A model generated the notes under the pieces. The model was given only the letters and a program-made list of their open reading frames with translations, ran no database searches and had not been told where the DNA came from. From Arthrobacter oryzae (GTDB lineage: Bacteria; Actinomycetota; Actinomycetes; Actinomycetales; Micrococcaceae): a DNA stretch of 64,000 nt. The stretch is taken from the NCBI RefSeq assembly GCF_030718995.1, contig NZ_CP132204.1:2542001-2606000 (forward strand), written 5' to 3'. Positions 1 through 8,656 of this stretch are shown piece by piece (within the stretch, counting starts at the first letter, position 1; the number at the start of each line of letters is the position of its first letter). A program made the position numbers and the translations under genes.

Positions 1-173
1 TTGACGTCCTCAAGACCTGCAAGCATGCGCAGGGAGGTGGACTTACCGCAGCCGGAGGGTCCGACGAGGACCAGGAATTCGCCATCGGCGATGTCGATGT
101 TGAGCTTATCGACGGCGGGCTTATCTGTGCCCGGGTACAGACGTGTTGCGTTATCAAAAGTAACTGTTGCCAC
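1..173 (-). CDS. Sugar ABC transporter ATP-binding protein, N-terminal part (UgpC/MsmK type)
   Basis: Only the first 57 codons lie in the window; the gene runs off its left edge. The protein starts [15 protein letters not shown] and reaches a complete Walker A motif (GPSGCGKST, about residues 39-47), then [10 protein letters not shown]. This matches the shared ATPase of actinobacterial CUT1 sugar importers (UgpC/MsmK/MalK family), which powers several different binding-protein and permease sets. It acts at the inner face of the membrane. The GTG start at 171-173 is chosen because it gives the standard family N-terminus. No permease or binding gene is next to it in the visible part, fitting a stand-alone ATPase. 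The substrate cannot be told from this fragment. Confidence 0.88.
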   Translation of the reverse strand, partial: MATVTFDNATRLYPGTDKPAVDKLNIDIADGEFLVLVGPSGCGKSTSLRMLAGLEDV

Positions 174-441
174 AGTTATCAATCCCTTCACCGGCAGGTA
201 CGTGCCGGACGATCCGTTGTGAATGGTTCATGTTTATTCAGTTGTCCACGGTTTTTCAGCCGTGTACTCCCCGGCCGAAGCCGAGGAGTATCGCATGACG
301 CCGCACGGTCTCTGTGCGCCACATCACAAACAGAGTATGTCAGATTTTATGCAATTGGGTGCAAATGTTACGGGCGTCACATATGAGATTCGTAACAGGT
401 GCGGTGTGGGGCCGGGGGCTCGGCCGCGGAATTACGCGGAT

Positions 442-1260
442 TTACGGGGATTCAGCCAAGGCCCGGGTCCGTTCCCGGAGCAGGGTCTCCAGCAGTTCGG
501 CGATGTGCACGGGTGCCTCGACGCGGAACTGCGCCTGCGTGAAGTCCAGCCCCACCTTTACCCCCACGTCGCCCGGATACAGCCGTCCCAGCGCGTCCTC
601 ATCGGTGGTGTCGTCGCCGGCGAACACCACGGCCGTGGCATCGGTCGCCTGGCGCAGGAAGGCCATGCCCTCGCCTTTGGACGCGTGGACCACGGACGTT
701 TCCAGCACGCGGTTGCCGTTCTTCAGGTAGACGTCCCGCCGGCCCTGCAGGGCTGCCCGGGCGGCAGCGACGGCGTCCTCGGCCACGTCGTCGGCCGCGA
801 GGCGGGTATGGAGCACCACCCCGGCAGGTTTGTCCTCCAGCAGCGTGCCAGGCGCCTGCTCCACGATCTCCTCAAGGATGCGGCGGACCTCCGCCAGCAG
901 GGCAAGCTGCTCGGGGTCGAGCGTCAGCTCGGACGAGCCCGGTCCCAGCCAGGCCTCGGCCCCGTGGCTGCCGATGAGAAGGGTCTCCGGGGGCGGCGAA
1001 GCGACCGCCCGGAGGCTGCCCAGTGCCCGGCCCGAGATGAGTGCCGTCGTCGTTCGCGGGAGGGCCGCGAGGGCGGCGAAGGCTGCAGCGGAGCGGGGGA
1101 GCGGGCGGGCATCGGCCGCATGGTCAACGAGGGGGGAGATGGTCCCGTCGAAATCCATGGCCACCAGAAGGTGATCGGTGGCGGCAACTGTCTTGAGGGC
1201 GGCCAGGAGTTCGGGCTGAAGCGTCAGGGGCGCCTTGCCGGGGGCTGCATCAGGTGTCAT
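442..1260 (-). CDS. otsB: Trehalose-6-phosphate phosphatase
   Basis: Dephosphorylates trehalose 6-phosphate to trehalose, the second step of the OtsAB pathway, in the cytosol. The 272-residue protein has the HAD-superfamily motifs: DFDGT with the nucleophile aspartate at 36-40, an ISGR motif II, and GDDTTDEDAL near 215-224 for Mg2+ binding. Length is normal for bacterial OtsB. I take the ATG at 1258-1260, which overlaps the last 11 bases of otsA; an in-frame start 30 bases upstream would overlap otsA further and adds no family sequence. The overlap implies translational coupling, so synthase and phosphatase are made together, consistent with an osmotic or desiccation stress role. Confidence 0.93.
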   Translation of the reverse strand: MTPDAAPGKAPLTLQPELLAALKTVAATDHLLVAMDFDGTISPLVDHAADARPLPRSAAAFAALAALPRTTTALISGRALGSLRAVASPPPETLLIGSHGAEAWLGPGSSELTLDPEQLALLAEVRRILEEIVEQAPGTLLEDKPAGVVLHTRLAADDVAEDAVAAARAALQGRRDVYLKNGNRVLETSVVHASKGEGMAFLRQATDATAVVFAGDDTTDEDALGRLYPGDVGVKVGLDFTQAQFRVEAPVHIAELLETLLRERTRALAESP

Positions 1261-2749
1261 CGCGGACCACTTTCTCTTTGAGTGCTGCAAGGAACTCGGC
1301 TGACCAGTGGTCGACGTCGTGGTCCAGGATCTGCTTGCGCATGGACCGCATCCGCCGGGCCGCCTCGGCAGGCTGCATGTTGACGGCCCTCATGATGGTG
1401 TCCTTGAGTCCGTCGATGTCATGCGGATTCATCAGCAGCGCCTGCTTGAGCTGGTCCGCGGCACCGGCGAATTCGCTCAGCACCAGGGCGCCGTCGTTGT
1501 TGGTACGCGCCGTCACGTATTCCTTGGCAACCAGGTTCATGCCGTCCCGCAGTGCCGTGACCAGCATGACGTCGGCGGCAAGGTACAGCGCCACCATTTC
1601 GTCGATCGGGTAGCTGTGGTGGAGGTATCGGACGGCAGTGTTCTGCATGGTGTCGTAGGTGCCGTTGATGTGGCCCACGGTGCCTTCCACTTCTTCACGG
1701 AGGAGGCGGTACTGTTCCACCCGTTCCCGGCTGGGGCTCGCCACCTGGATCAGGGCCGCGTCCTCCACCGTGACCTTGCCGTCGGCCAGCAGCTCTTCAT
1801 AGGCCTTGAGCCGGTGGCGGATGCCCTTGGTGTAGTCGAGGCGGTCAACGCCGAGGAGGATGGTCTTGGGGCTGCCGAGGTCCCGGCGGATCTGGCGGGC
1901 ACGCTCGATGATCTCGGGCTTGCGCGCCAGTTCGCTGATCTGCTTGACGTCGATGGAGATCGGAAACGCCTGCGCCCGGGCAATGTGGGTGGTTTCGCCG
2001 TCGGGACCCTTGACGTGGACCTGCTGCTGCTTGACGCTGGCACCCAGGAAACGCCGGGCGGAACGCATGAAGTTGCCGGCGTCGCTGCTCCGCTGGAAAC
2101 CGACCAGGTCGGCACCGAGGAGGCCGTCAATGATGGCGCGGCGCCAGGGGAGCTGGGCAAAAATCTCCGGCGGGGGAAACGGTATGTGGTTGAAGAACCC
2201 GATTTTGAGGTCAGGGCGTGCTTCGCGGAGCATCTTGGGAACCAGTTGCAGCTGGTAGTCCTGCACCCAGACGGTGGCCCCCTGATCGGCGTGGCGCACG
2301 ACGGCGTCGGCGAACCGCCGGTTCACCTTGCGGTACGAATCCCACCAGGTCCGGTGGAATTCCGGCGGCGCGATGACGTCGTGGTACAGCGGCCAGAGGG
2401 TGGCGTTGGAGAAGCCCTCATAGAAGAGCTCGACGTCGTCAGTGCTTAGCTGCACCGGGACCAGGTCCATGCCGCCGTGGCTAAAGGGCTTGACGGTTTC
2501 ATCCGGGGCACCATGCCAGCCCACCCACGCGCCGTCGGTCTTGGTCATCATGGGGGCCAGCGCAGTAACGAGGCCGCCCGGCGACCGGCGCCAGCCGTCC
2601 TCGCAACCCCTGTCTTCCGGGGAGCAGCGGTCAACCGGCAGCCGGTTGGACACCACCATGAAGTCGTAGAGCGCGGCAGCCGCGTGGCCGGCGTGGGCGG
2701 GCTTTCCTTCGGCGGTTGCTTCGGACTTTTCACGGTGCGTAGTGTGCAT
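1250..2749 (-). CDS. otsA: Trehalose-6-phosphate synthase (GT20)
   Basis: Transfers glucose from a nucleotide sugar (UDP-glucose in most members) to glucose 6-phosphate, giving trehalose 6-phosphate. The 499-residue protein has GT20 landmarks in order: MVVSNRLPVD (31-40), a glycine-containing loop GGLVTALAPMM, WVQDYQLQLVP, GVDRLDYTKGI with the sugar-nucleotide binding Arg and Lys, and LRDGMNLVAKEYV near the C-terminus. A polar tail of about 28 residues precedes the catalytic fold, a little longer than in E. coli OtsA. It is the first gene of an otsA-otsB pair whose ends overlap. The 180-base gap upstream is shared with a divergent gene and should hold both promoters. Confidence 0.95.
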   Translation of the reverse strand: MHTTHREKSEATAEGKPAHAGHAAAALYDFMVVSNRLPVDRCSPEDRGCEDGWRRSPGGLVTALAPMMTKTDGAWVGWHGAPDETVKPFSHGGMDLVPVQLSTDDVELFYEGFSNATLWPLYHDVIAPPEFHRTWWDSYRKVNRRFADAVVRHADQGATVWVQDYQLQLVPKMLREARPDLKIGFFNHIPFPPPEIFAQLPWRRAIIDGLLGADLVGFQRSSDAGNFMRSARRFLGASVKQQQVHVKGPDGETTHIARAQAFPISIDVKQISELARKPEIIERARQIRRDLGSPKTILLGVDRLDYTKGIRHRLKAYEELLADGKVTVEDAALIQVASPSRERVEQYRLLREEVEGTVGHINGTYDTMQNTAVRYLHHSYPIDEMVALYLAADVMLVTALRDGMNLVAKEYVTARTNNDGALVLSEFAGAADQLKQALLMNPHDIDGLKDTIMRAVNMQPAEAARRMRSMRKQILDHDVDHWSAEFLAALKEKVVRDDT

Positions 2750-2929
2750 TGGTGTCCCTTGGGTTGCTAATGGCTCGAAGTCAACCCTAGTCGGACGGAA
2801 TCTTCCGTGCTATCCATCCGTTGGGCAGACAGGCGGAAACTTGAAGGCGCAAGCTCTCAGGTTTCTCCCCTAGACTGAAAAAGTTGCCACTGATGTGGTC
2901 CGCACCTGGCCGATCGACCCGAGGAACTG

Positions 2930-3820
2930 ATGAGCGCCGCAAACGAACCCCGCAAATCCAAAGCAGAACGCACTGCCGAGGCCCGCGAGAAAGCCCGTGA
3001 GATCCGTGAAGCGCAGCTGAAGAAGGACAAGCGCAACAAGCTCCTCATCGGCTGGGGCATCGTGGTGGCGGTAGTAGCCATCCTCGCGATCGTGGCACTG
3101 GTTGTCAGTTCCAACATCCGGAACAACGCCCCGGTGGCGGACGAAGGTCCCACCCCGGCCAACGGCAACATCCACGGCGGCGTGACGCTGCTGGCCAACT
3201 CCGAGGTGCTGAAGTCCGAGCCCGCCACGGTCAACGTGAAGGACGTCCCCGCCAAGCCGGAAACGCCGCCCGCCGAGGTGACGGCTCCCGGCGCCGAGGC
3301 TGAAGCCGGCAAGCCCGTGAAAGTGGTCGTATACGTCGACTTCATCTGCCCCGTCTGCAAGCGGTTCGAAACCACCTACAACGAACAGCTGACCAGCCTC
3401 CGCAACGAAGGCAAGATCTCGGTGGAATACCGGGCCCTCGGTTTCCTGGACCAGCAGTCCACCACCAACTACTCCTCACGCGCGGCCAACGCCGCTGCCT
3501 GTGTGGTCAATGAATCGCCCGAAAAGTACGCCGACTTCGTCAATGCGCTCTTCGACAAGCAGCCCGCAGAGGGTGGTGCGGGCCTTTCGGATGACGAACT
3601 GAAGAAGATGGCCACGGACGTGGGCGCCAAGAGCATCGATTCGTGCGTGGAAGAGAAGAAATTCCGGCCCTACGTGAAGGTGGCCACCCAGGAAGCTGCG
3701 GCCATCGGCGTGACCGGCACCCCCACCGCCTTCGTCGACGGCAAGCAGTGGGGCAAGGGCGACTCTGCCAACACTGACCTGATCCCGTTCATCCAGGCTG
3801 CCATCGACGCCAAGGGCTAG
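2930..3820 (+). CDS. Membrane-anchored DsbA/thioredoxin-fold protein
   Basis: A probable extracytoplasmic thiol-disulfide oxidoreductase. The order is a charged, Lys/Glu-rich cytosolic tail (1-36), one membrane segment (about 38-60), a Pro/Ala/Glu-rich linker, then a DsbA-like thioredoxin domain with CPVC active site at 140-143 and a cis-proline region GVTGTPTAFVDG near the C-terminus. This is the usual build of the actinobacterial 'DsbA family / thioredoxin domain' proteins that oxidise or isomerise exported proteins. No VKOR or DsbD partner is adjacent. A GC-rich hairpin followed by a T run lies just after the stop, so it is probably monocistronic. Whether it is an oxidase or an isomerase is not decided by sequence. 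Confidence 0.88.
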   Translation: MSAANEPRKSKAERTAEAREKAREIREAQLKKDKRNKLLIGWGIVVAVVAILAIVALVVSSNIRNNAPVADEGPTPANGNIHGGVTLLANSEVLKSEPATVNVKDVPAKPETPPAEVTAPGAEAEAGKPVKVVVYVDFICPVCKRFETTYNEQLTSLRNEGKISVEYRALGFLDQQSTTNYSSRAANAAACVVNESPEKYADFVNALFDKQPAEGGAGLSDDELKKMATDVGAKSIDSCVEEKKFRPYVKVATQEAAAIGVTGTPTAFVDGKQWGKGDSANTDLIPFIQAAIDAKG

Positions 3821-3844
3821 GAACCACCGCCCCGCGCAGCAGCC

Positions 3845-3893
3845 CAGCGGCCCGGCTCCGGAACCCTCCGGAACCGGGCCGCTGCCGTTTTTA
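3845..3893 (+). terminator. Rho-independent terminator after the DsbA-like gene
   Basis: A long GC-rich inverted repeat (CAGCGGCCCGG on the left, CCGGGCCGCTG on the right, with inner complementary TCCGGA stretches) is followed by CCGTTTTTA. It begins 25 bases after the stop codon and separates the gene from the downstream tRNA. Confidence 0.85.
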
Positions 3894-3978
3894 CCAGCGG
3901 GGCGTCCTTGGGCTACCCTTATCTAGCACTGCACCTGGTGCCGCTGTTGAGCCGGATCCATCCGGCAGAAACAGGTAC

Positions 3979-4052
3979 GCCTCCTTAGCTCAGTTGGCCA
4001 GAGCACCGCTCTTGTAAAGCGGGGGTCGTCGGTTCGAATCCGACAGGGGGCT
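3979..4052 (+). tRNA. tRNA-Thr (anticodon TGT)
   Basis: A full cloverleaf can be drawn. The acceptor stem pairs GCCTCCT with AGGGGGC (one G-T pair), the D arm carries AGCTCAGTTGGCCAGAGC, the anticodon stem is CCGCT/AGCGG around loop CTTGTAA (4011-4017) with anticodon TGT at 4013-4015, and the T arm carries GGTTCGAATCC. T at 4052 is the discriminator base and a genomic CCA follows at 4053-4055. It decodes ACA and other Thr codons by wobble. Confidence 0.96.
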
Positions 4053-4146
4053 CCACGAAGGCTGCCATTGTTCGCGCCTATTGCTGGCTCCCCGTGAGGC
4101 CTACACTGTGTTGCATCCAGCGGTGCAAGGCATGGAGGAGGACGTC

Positions 4147-4488
4147 ATGGCGGTCATTGAGCAGGTACGTGAGGGAATGCACGTGGTTGCACCGGACGGG
4201 AAGAAGATCGGCAAGGTCGAGGACCTGAAGATGGGTGATCCGGAGGCGGTTACCTCGGACGGCCAGACCGACGCTGAAACAGGAGGCCTGGTTAGCGCGG
4301 TGATCGACCATTTCGCCGCGACCTCCAGTCTGCCCCGCCACACAGCGGAGAGGCTGCTGCGGATCGGTTATGTGAAGGTTGACAGATCCGGTCTGTTCGC
4401 CGGGCATGCGTATGTCGCCTCGGATGAGCTCGACCGTGTTGAGGGCGACACGTTGTGGCTCAAAGAGGGCGTGCGCGCCCATCACTGA
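4147..4488 (+). CDS. DUF2171 domain protein
   Basis: A 113-residue protein beginning MAVIEQVREGMHVVAPDGKKIGKVEDL, typical of DUF2171, a small beta-rich domain resembling the PRC barrel. Members are widespread in actinobacteria and often annotated as stress-related, but the biochemical role is not known. There is no signal peptide or membrane segment, so it is probably cytosolic. The start at 4147 has a strong GGAGGA eight bases upstream; in-frame starts nearer the tRNA lack this. It stands alone between tRNA-Thr and a GyrI-like gene on the same strand. Confidence 0.8.
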   Translation: MAVIEQVREGMHVVAPDGKKIGKVEDLKMGDPEAVTSDGQTDAETGGLVSAVIDHFAATSSLPRHTAERLLRIGYVKVDRSGLFAGHAYVASDELDRVEGDTLWLKEGVRAHH

Positions 4489-4570
4489 GGCCCGCGGGCT
4501 GCTTGGCGTGCACCGGGGCCCGGGTCCTTCGACCCTAGGCTGCAGCGTTCGCGCCGCGGATGGTTGGCGT

Positions 4571-5044
4571 ATGAGCCATGAAACCGAAATCCGCCTGGTC
4601 CAGCGCACCGAGCAGCCCACCGCCGTCGTCCGCGAAAACGTGCCCATGAACGAGCTGCCGGAATTCTTCGGCCGCGCTTACGGCGCTGTTATGGCAGCGG
4701 CCCAACAGCAGGGCGTGCAGTTGGGCGGCCCGCCTTTTGGCCGGTACCTGAACATGCCCACCGACTCCGTCGACGTCGAGGCAGGCTTTCCGGTCTCGGC
4801 GCCGATCTCTGCGTCCGCAGGAGTGGCGGCCGGGACCCTGCCGGCGTGCCAGGCCTTCGAAGCGACCCACACCGGTCCGTACGACACCCTGAGCACGACG
4901 TACGACGCCATCCAGGAGCGGATGACCGAAGAGGGTTTCAGTCCGGCTGGTTCCATGTGGGAGTACTACCTCAGCGACCCCGCCACGGAGCCGGATTCCT
5001 CCACGTGGAAGACCCTGGTTGTGTGGCCCGTGGCTGAGTCGTAA
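4571..5044 (+). CDS. GyrI-like / AraC effector-binding domain protein
   Basis: A 157-residue stand-alone GyrI-like domain (the SHS2-type small-molecule binding fold also found at the C-terminus of BmrR- and Rob-type regulators). It starts MSHETEIRLVQRTEQPTAVVRENVPM and carries the conserved segments FGRYLNMP, VSAPISA, HTGPYDTLSTTYDAI and WEYYLSDP. No DNA-binding domain is present, so it is unlikely to be a regulator by itself; such proteins bind or sequester hydrophobic compounds. The start is the ATG at 4571. An in-frame opening upstream overlaps the DUF2171 gene and has no family sequence. Confidence 0.8.
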   Translation: MSHETEIRLVQRTEQPTAVVRENVPMNELPEFFGRAYGAVMAAAQQQGVQLGGPPFGRYLNMPTDSVDVEAGFPVSAPISASAGVAAGTLPACQAFEATHTGPYDTLSTTYDAIQERMTEEGFSPAGSMWEYYLSDPATEPDSSTWKTLVVWPVAES

Positions 5045-5073
5045 CGACCGGGGGCCGCGCTGAGTCCCGTCGC

Positions 5074-5424
5074 CTAGTCCTCGGCGTCGATCTTTTCCAG
5101 CAGGTCCTTGGCGGCCTTGGCGATTTCATGGTGGTTGTGCTGGGCAGCCCGGCTTTCCAGGGAGGCCACGGCGCAACGGTGGACCTTCTTGAAATCCCCG
5201 AAAGGAAAACTCACGCTGCCCTTGGTTCCTTCCGACTCGTCCGGGTCCAGGCCCAGGTGCCACTTGGAGAACTCCGGAAAGCCGTGCTTGTCGATATAGG
5301 CATTTTCCTGGTCCGCCGACGGCGCGTGCTCGCTCCAGTCGTCCCGGGTATCGCGGACAACTTTTCCGTCCTTGACGAGGCTGCGGGCGTGCTCCAGTGC
5401 CTTCTTGTTGAGTTTCGTGGCCAT
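5074..5424 (-). CDS. Conserved hypothetical small soluble protein
   Basis: A 116-residue charged protein starting MATKLNKKALEHARSLVKDGKVV. It has no membrane segment or signal peptide. The middle (DDWSEHAPSADQENAYIDKHGFPEFSKWHLGLD) reads like actinobacterial and proteobacterial small proteins of unknown function, and the end forms an amphipathic helix (HEIAKAAKDLLEKI). The start at 5424 is preceded by CCGGAGG at good spacing, so 16 extra in-frame residues upstream are excluded. It is convergent with the GyrI-like gene, 29 bases apart. I cannot name a function. Confidence 0.72.
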   Translation of the reverse strand: MATKLNKKALEHARSLVKDGKVVRDTRDDWSEHAPSADQENAYIDKHGFPEFSKWHLGLDPDESEGTKGSVSFPFGDFKKVHRCAVASLESRAAQHNHHEIAKAAKDLLEKIDAED

Positions 5425-5578
5425 GCCATACCTCCGGAGGTCTCGGATGCTGTGCATCAAGGCTAAATCCACGGTTCACGGGCCGCCAGCACCTCTCCAT
5501 TTGCGAATGTCGGAAATGTAACGCCGCGGAGACTGCGGCGAAATGTTCCCACAACATGCGTCGCCTACGTTTGGCCCT

Positions 5579-5800
5579 ATGACAACGCGCCTGCTCACCA
5601 GAATTGCCTCGTGGTTCGAGGCCCGGCCCACGCCGGCAGCAGCGGACCCTGCGGACCACGCCGCCTGGGAGCAAGGTCATGCCGCCATCGCCGACGTCAC
5701 CAGGTGGGGCTGGCTTCCGGCCCTCAGCGGGGTGTCCTTTGCTGCCGACCATGCGGCGATCGCGCACCGGAAAAAGGCTGCCGCGGCAAGCGAGGGGTAG
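5579..5800 (+). CDS. Small hypothetical protein
   Basis: A possible 73-residue protein (MTTRLLTRIASWFEARP, then an Ala/Asp-rich middle, ending with several Lys and Ala). It has no recognisable domain. Support is only the open frame, amphipathic N-terminus and typical third-position GC; no clear Shine-Dalgarno precedes the ATG at 5579. An ATG at 5543 is an alternative. It is divergent from the preceding small gene. Confidence 0.45.
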   Translation: MTTRLLTRIASWFEARPTPAAADPADHAAWEQGHAAIADVTRWGWLPALSGVSFAADHAAIAHRKKAAAASEG

Positions 5801-5955
5801 CCGCCGGCTTGCTGCGCTGGAGGTCTGGTTGCCCTGCTGGCGGGCGTAATGTGTCGGGTTGAACACACTTTTCTTCAACTACCGTCATAATGGCCTAAAC
5901 TGCTTCACTGAGGTGCCCGAGACGGCGCTGCGCAGCAACGAAAGTGAACCCCGCC

Positions 5956-6258
5956 ATGGCTACCGATTACGACGCCCCACGCAAGACAGAAGAAGAGTCT
6001 CCCGCTGAATCGCTGGAGGCCCTCCAGGCGTCCCGCGGCGGCGGAGCCCAGACCGCCGTTATCGATGTCGACGAGAACGACACCGCCGAAGGCATTGACC
6101 TTCCGGGGGCGGATCTTTCCGGCGAGGAACTGACGGTCACTGTTGTCCCGGAGCAGTCGGATGAATTCACCTGCTCCTCCTGCTTCCTGGTCCGTCACCG
6201 GTCCCAGGTTGCCAAGGAAAAGAACGGTTTGAAGTACTGCCGCGACTGCGAAGGCTAG
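5956..6258 (+). CDS. DUF4193 family protein (homologue of M. tuberculosis Rv2699c)
   Basis: A 100-residue acidic protein conserved across actinobacteria. It starts MATDYDAPRKTEEES, has the conserved core LPGADLSGEELTV, and ends with two CxxC pairs (CSSC and CRDC), a likely zinc ribbon. The known family length is about 100 residues, matching the ATG at 5956 rather than the GTG four codons earlier. Its role is unknown; in related genomes it often lies near dUTPase and DUF3093 genes, which are not seen here. Probably cytosolic. Confidence 0.87.
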   Translation: MATDYDAPRKTEEESPAESLEALQASRGGGAQTAVIDVDENDTAEGIDLPGADLSGEELTVTVVPEQSDEFTCSSCFLVRHRSQVAKEKNGLKYCRDCEG

Positions 6259-6313
6259 GAAGCCTTCGGCGCGGCCGCAGTTCACGCGCCTAACATTTTC
6301 AAACGCACGGCAC

Positions 6314-6353
6314 GCGAGGCGCCGGCAACCCGCAGGGGCTGCCGGCGCCTCGC
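6314..6353. terminator. Long GC-rich hairpin, probable terminator of the DUF4193 gene
   Basis: Perfect 14-base arms (GCGAGGCGCCGGCA and TGCCGGCGCCTCGC) around a 12-base loop, 55 bases after the DUF4193 stop. No T run follows, so it would be a T-less actinobacterial hairpin terminator or simply an mRNA 3'-end stabiliser. Confidence 0.6.
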
Positions 6354-6480
6354 TGTGTGCCGTTCCGTAACCTGCGCGGCGGCAGGTTAACGGTTGGGCG
6401 CCGAACGGACGTGGACCCTCGTCATTGCCTGTCCGGGCTCCTACGCTTGAGATATCTCATCGCTTCCAGGGGTGGCTGAA

Positions 6481-7023
6481 ATGAAGAAATTCCAAGTGTG
6501 GCTCGCAGCAATTCTGATGGCCGCCGGGCTGGGACTTGTGGCCCCGGCGCCAGCGTCCGCTTCCTACTGCGGCCTGGTGTGGGGATCGCTGGCAAAATCC
6601 GACGACACCATGGGCACGGGGCAGGTCACGAACGTGCGGACCGGGCAGCACTACTGCTTCGACCGCATGGTGGTTGACCTCAACGGGCCCGTGGAAGGCT
6701 ACACGGTCCGGTATGTCCCCACGGTGGTGCAGGACGGTTCAGGCCTCCCGGTTCCCCTGCGGGGACGGGCATTCCTGCAGATCACCGTGAACTCACCGGC
6801 TTACGACGGCGGCGGGAACCCCACGTATGACCCTGCGGACCCGAAGGAACTCGCCAACGTCGGCGGCTACCAGACCTTCCGCCAGCTCGCCTGGGCCGGA
6901 AGCTTCGAAGGTTACTCCAGCCTCGGCCTCGGTGTCCGCGGACGCCTTCCCTTCAGGGTGTTCACCCTGGACGGACCCGGGGCAGGATCCCGCTTTGTGG
7001 TTGACGTTGCCCACTACTGGTGA
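6481..7023 (+). CDS. Secreted AMIN-like domain protein
   Basis: A 180-residue exported protein: Lys-containing n-region, hydrophobic stretch (about 6-24) and an AxA cleavage region (PASASYC). The rest contains GTGQVTNVRTGQHYCFDRMVVDLNG, VRYVP and a terminal SRFVVDVAHYW, as in the 'AMIN-like' proteins of Gram-positive bacteria, beta-sandwich domains thought to associate with the cell wall. The start at 6481 sits about nine bases after an AGGGG motif; a GTG at 6472 is possible. It is convergent with the permease gene. Substrate and exact role unknown. Confidence 0.75.
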   Translation: MKKFQVWLAAILMAAGLGLVAPAPASASYCGLVWGSLAKSDDTMGTGQVTNVRTGQHYCFDRMVVDLNGPVEGYTVRYVPTVVQDGSGLPVPLRGRAFLQITVNSPAYDGGGNPTYDPADPKELANVGGYQTFRQLAWAGSFEGYSSLGLGVRGRLPFRVFTLDGPGAGSRFVVDVAHYW

Positions 7024-7029
7024 GCAGTT

Positions 7030-7055
7030 GGCGGGCTGCTGCTGAGCTGCCCGCC
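7030..7055. terminator. Short hairpin between convergent genes
   Basis: Seven-base arms (GGCGGGC and GCCCGCC) around a 12-base loop fill the 32-base gap between the AMIN-like protein and the permease. It could serve both strands. There is no T run. Confidence 0.4.
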
Positions 7056-8645
7056 TTACTCCGGAACCACCAGGGCAGGGGTGTCCTTGCGGATGGTTTC
7101 GCCGCGGAAGAACCCGGGGCGCAGCCTGGCCATGATGAGCATGAACACGGCGCCCAAGGCGAGGATTCCCACCCCGAGGACGAAGACCAGCCCCACGCCG
7201 AAGATCTCGGATCCGCTGCCGAACTCCGGCGCCCAGCTGTCCGCGGCCGTCTGCAGGAACACCACCAGCAGTCCCAGGCCGCCCAGCAGGGGGCATAGCA
7301 GCCGCAGCACGAAGTTGCGGACGCTGCTGAAGACGCTGTTGCGGAAGTACCAGGTGCACGCGAACGCCGTCAGCCCGTAGTAGAAGCAGATCATGAGTCC
7401 CAGGGCAAGGATGGTGTCGTTCAGGACATTTTCGCTGACCACATGCATCACCGCATAGAACCCCGCGGAGAGGACGCCTGCAGCGATCGTTGCGAAACCC
7501 GGCGTCGAAAACTTCCTGCTCATGTGGCTGAAAGGCTTCGGCAGGGCACCGTAGTGTGCCATGGCCAGCAGGCTGCGGGACGGCGAGGTGAATGTGGACT
7601 GCAGCGACGCCGCGGAGCTGGACAGGACCGCCAGGGACATGAGGATCGCAAACGGGCCCATGATGGGGGAGGCCAGCGCGGTGAAAATGTTTGCGTGGTT
7701 CTCTTCGTTGTTCAGCCCGACGCCCTCGGTGCCCACGCCGGCGAACATCATGGTGGCGATGGTGACCAGGAGGTAGATGCCCAGGACCACCACGGCGGTG
7801 AGGGTGCCGGCAATGCCCGCGGTCTTCTTGCCGTTGGCCGTTTCCTCGTTCACAGTGAGGCACACATCCCAGCCCCAGTACACGAAGATGGACAGCGAAA
7901 TTCCGGCGGCGATCTGCCCGAAGGTCTCGATCTTGGTGACGTCAAACCATTCCCAGCTGAACGGGATGGAGGTTTCCGAGGACGACCAGTTGGCGAAGGC
8001 CATGGCCACGAACAGGCCGAGCACCAGCAACTGGAATCCCACCAGGCCGTACTGCACGATCTTGGTGGTGTGCAGGCCGCGGTAGCTCACCCAGACGGCC
8101 AAGGCCACGAACACGAAGCACGTGGCGACGTTCAGGAGCTTGTTGGCGGCGAGGTCCGCCAGTTCCGGGGCGCCGGTGAGCTGGGCAAGGAACAGGTAGA
8201 AGAAGTCCACCGCCACCGCTGCCAGGTTGGACAGCACGATGATGTTCGCCGCGAGGAGTCCCCAACCTCCCATCCACCCCACCCAGGGGCCGAAGGCCTT
8301 GGTGACCCAGGTGAAGGTGGTGCCGCTGTCCGGCGAGTCGGCGTTGAGCTCACGGTAGGCCAGGGACACCAAAATCATGGGGATGAAGCCGATGAGGAAA
8401 ATGACGGGCAGTTGCAGCCCGGCCTCGTTCACGGTGGGGCCAAGGGCGCTGGTGAGCGTATAGGCCGGCGCGATGGTCGAAATGCCGAGGACGACGACGG
8501 CGAGGAGGCCCAGTTGCCCGCCCTTCAGTCCCTTTCCGGTGATGCCGTGCGCGGTTCCCGGCGCGTCAGCGCCGGTTGAACCGGCGCCGGATGCTTTTGC
8601 GCCGGCTGCGCCGGACTGGGAGCCCTGGCGGATGGTTTGGGTCAT
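7056..8645 (-). CDS. APC-family amino acid/polyamine permease
   Basis: A 529-residue membrane transporter with about 12 hydrophobic segments. After a polar Gly/Ser/Ala-rich tail the first membrane helix carries the APC signature GVSTIAPAYTLTSALG-like region (here GISTIAPAYTLTS). It is the third gene of an operon with N-carbamoylputrescine amidase and agmatine deiminase, so import of agmatine, putrescine or a related amine is a reasonable inference. The start at 8645 has a GAAAGG element at proper spacing; an upstream ATG at 8660 would overlap the deiminase stop. Only 11 bases separate it from the deiminase. Confidence 0.88.
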   Translation of the reverse strand: MTQTIRQGSQSGAAGAKASGAGSTGADAPGTAHGITGKGLKGGQLGLLAVVVLGISTIAPAYTLTSALGPTVNEAGLQLPVIFLIGFIPMILVSLAYRELNADSPDSGTTFTWVTKAFGPWVGWMGGWGLLAANIIVLSNLAAVAVDFFYLFLAQLTGAPELADLAANKLLNVATCFVFVALAVWVSYRGLHTTKIVQYGLVGFQLLVLGLFVAMAFANWSSSETSIPFSWEWFDVTKIETFGQIAAGISLSIFVYWGWDVCLTVNEETANGKKTAGIAGTLTAVVVLGIYLLVTIATMMFAGVGTEGVGLNNEENHANIFTALASPIMGPFAILMSLAVLSSSAASLQSTFTSPSRSLLAMAHYGALPKPFSHMSRKFSTPGFATIAAGVLSAGFYAVMHVVSENVLNDTILALGLMICFYYGLTAFACTWYFRNSVFSSVRNFVLRLLCPLLGGLGLLVVFLQTAADSWAPEFGSGSEIFGVGLVFVLGVGILALGAVFMLIMARLRPGFFRGETIRKDTPALVVPE

Positions 8646-8656
8646 GTCCGGACCTT

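Noticed and set aside
174..441. A possible gene in the gap between the ABC ATPase and otsB
   Set aside because: Short frames here lack a Shine-Dalgarno and domain. The AT-richer part near 330-400 more likely carries the promoter of the ATPase gene, though I could not fix a convincing -35/-10 pair.
223..1281. A 352-codon plus-strand open frame across otsB
   Set aside because: Antisense shadow. The minus-strand frame shows the HAD motifs of OtsB.
3979..4570. tRNA-Thr as an integration site for a mobile island
   Set aside because: The tRNA gene is intact, but there is no integrase, no repeated 3' tRNA end and no change in composition downstream; the following small genes look chromosomal.
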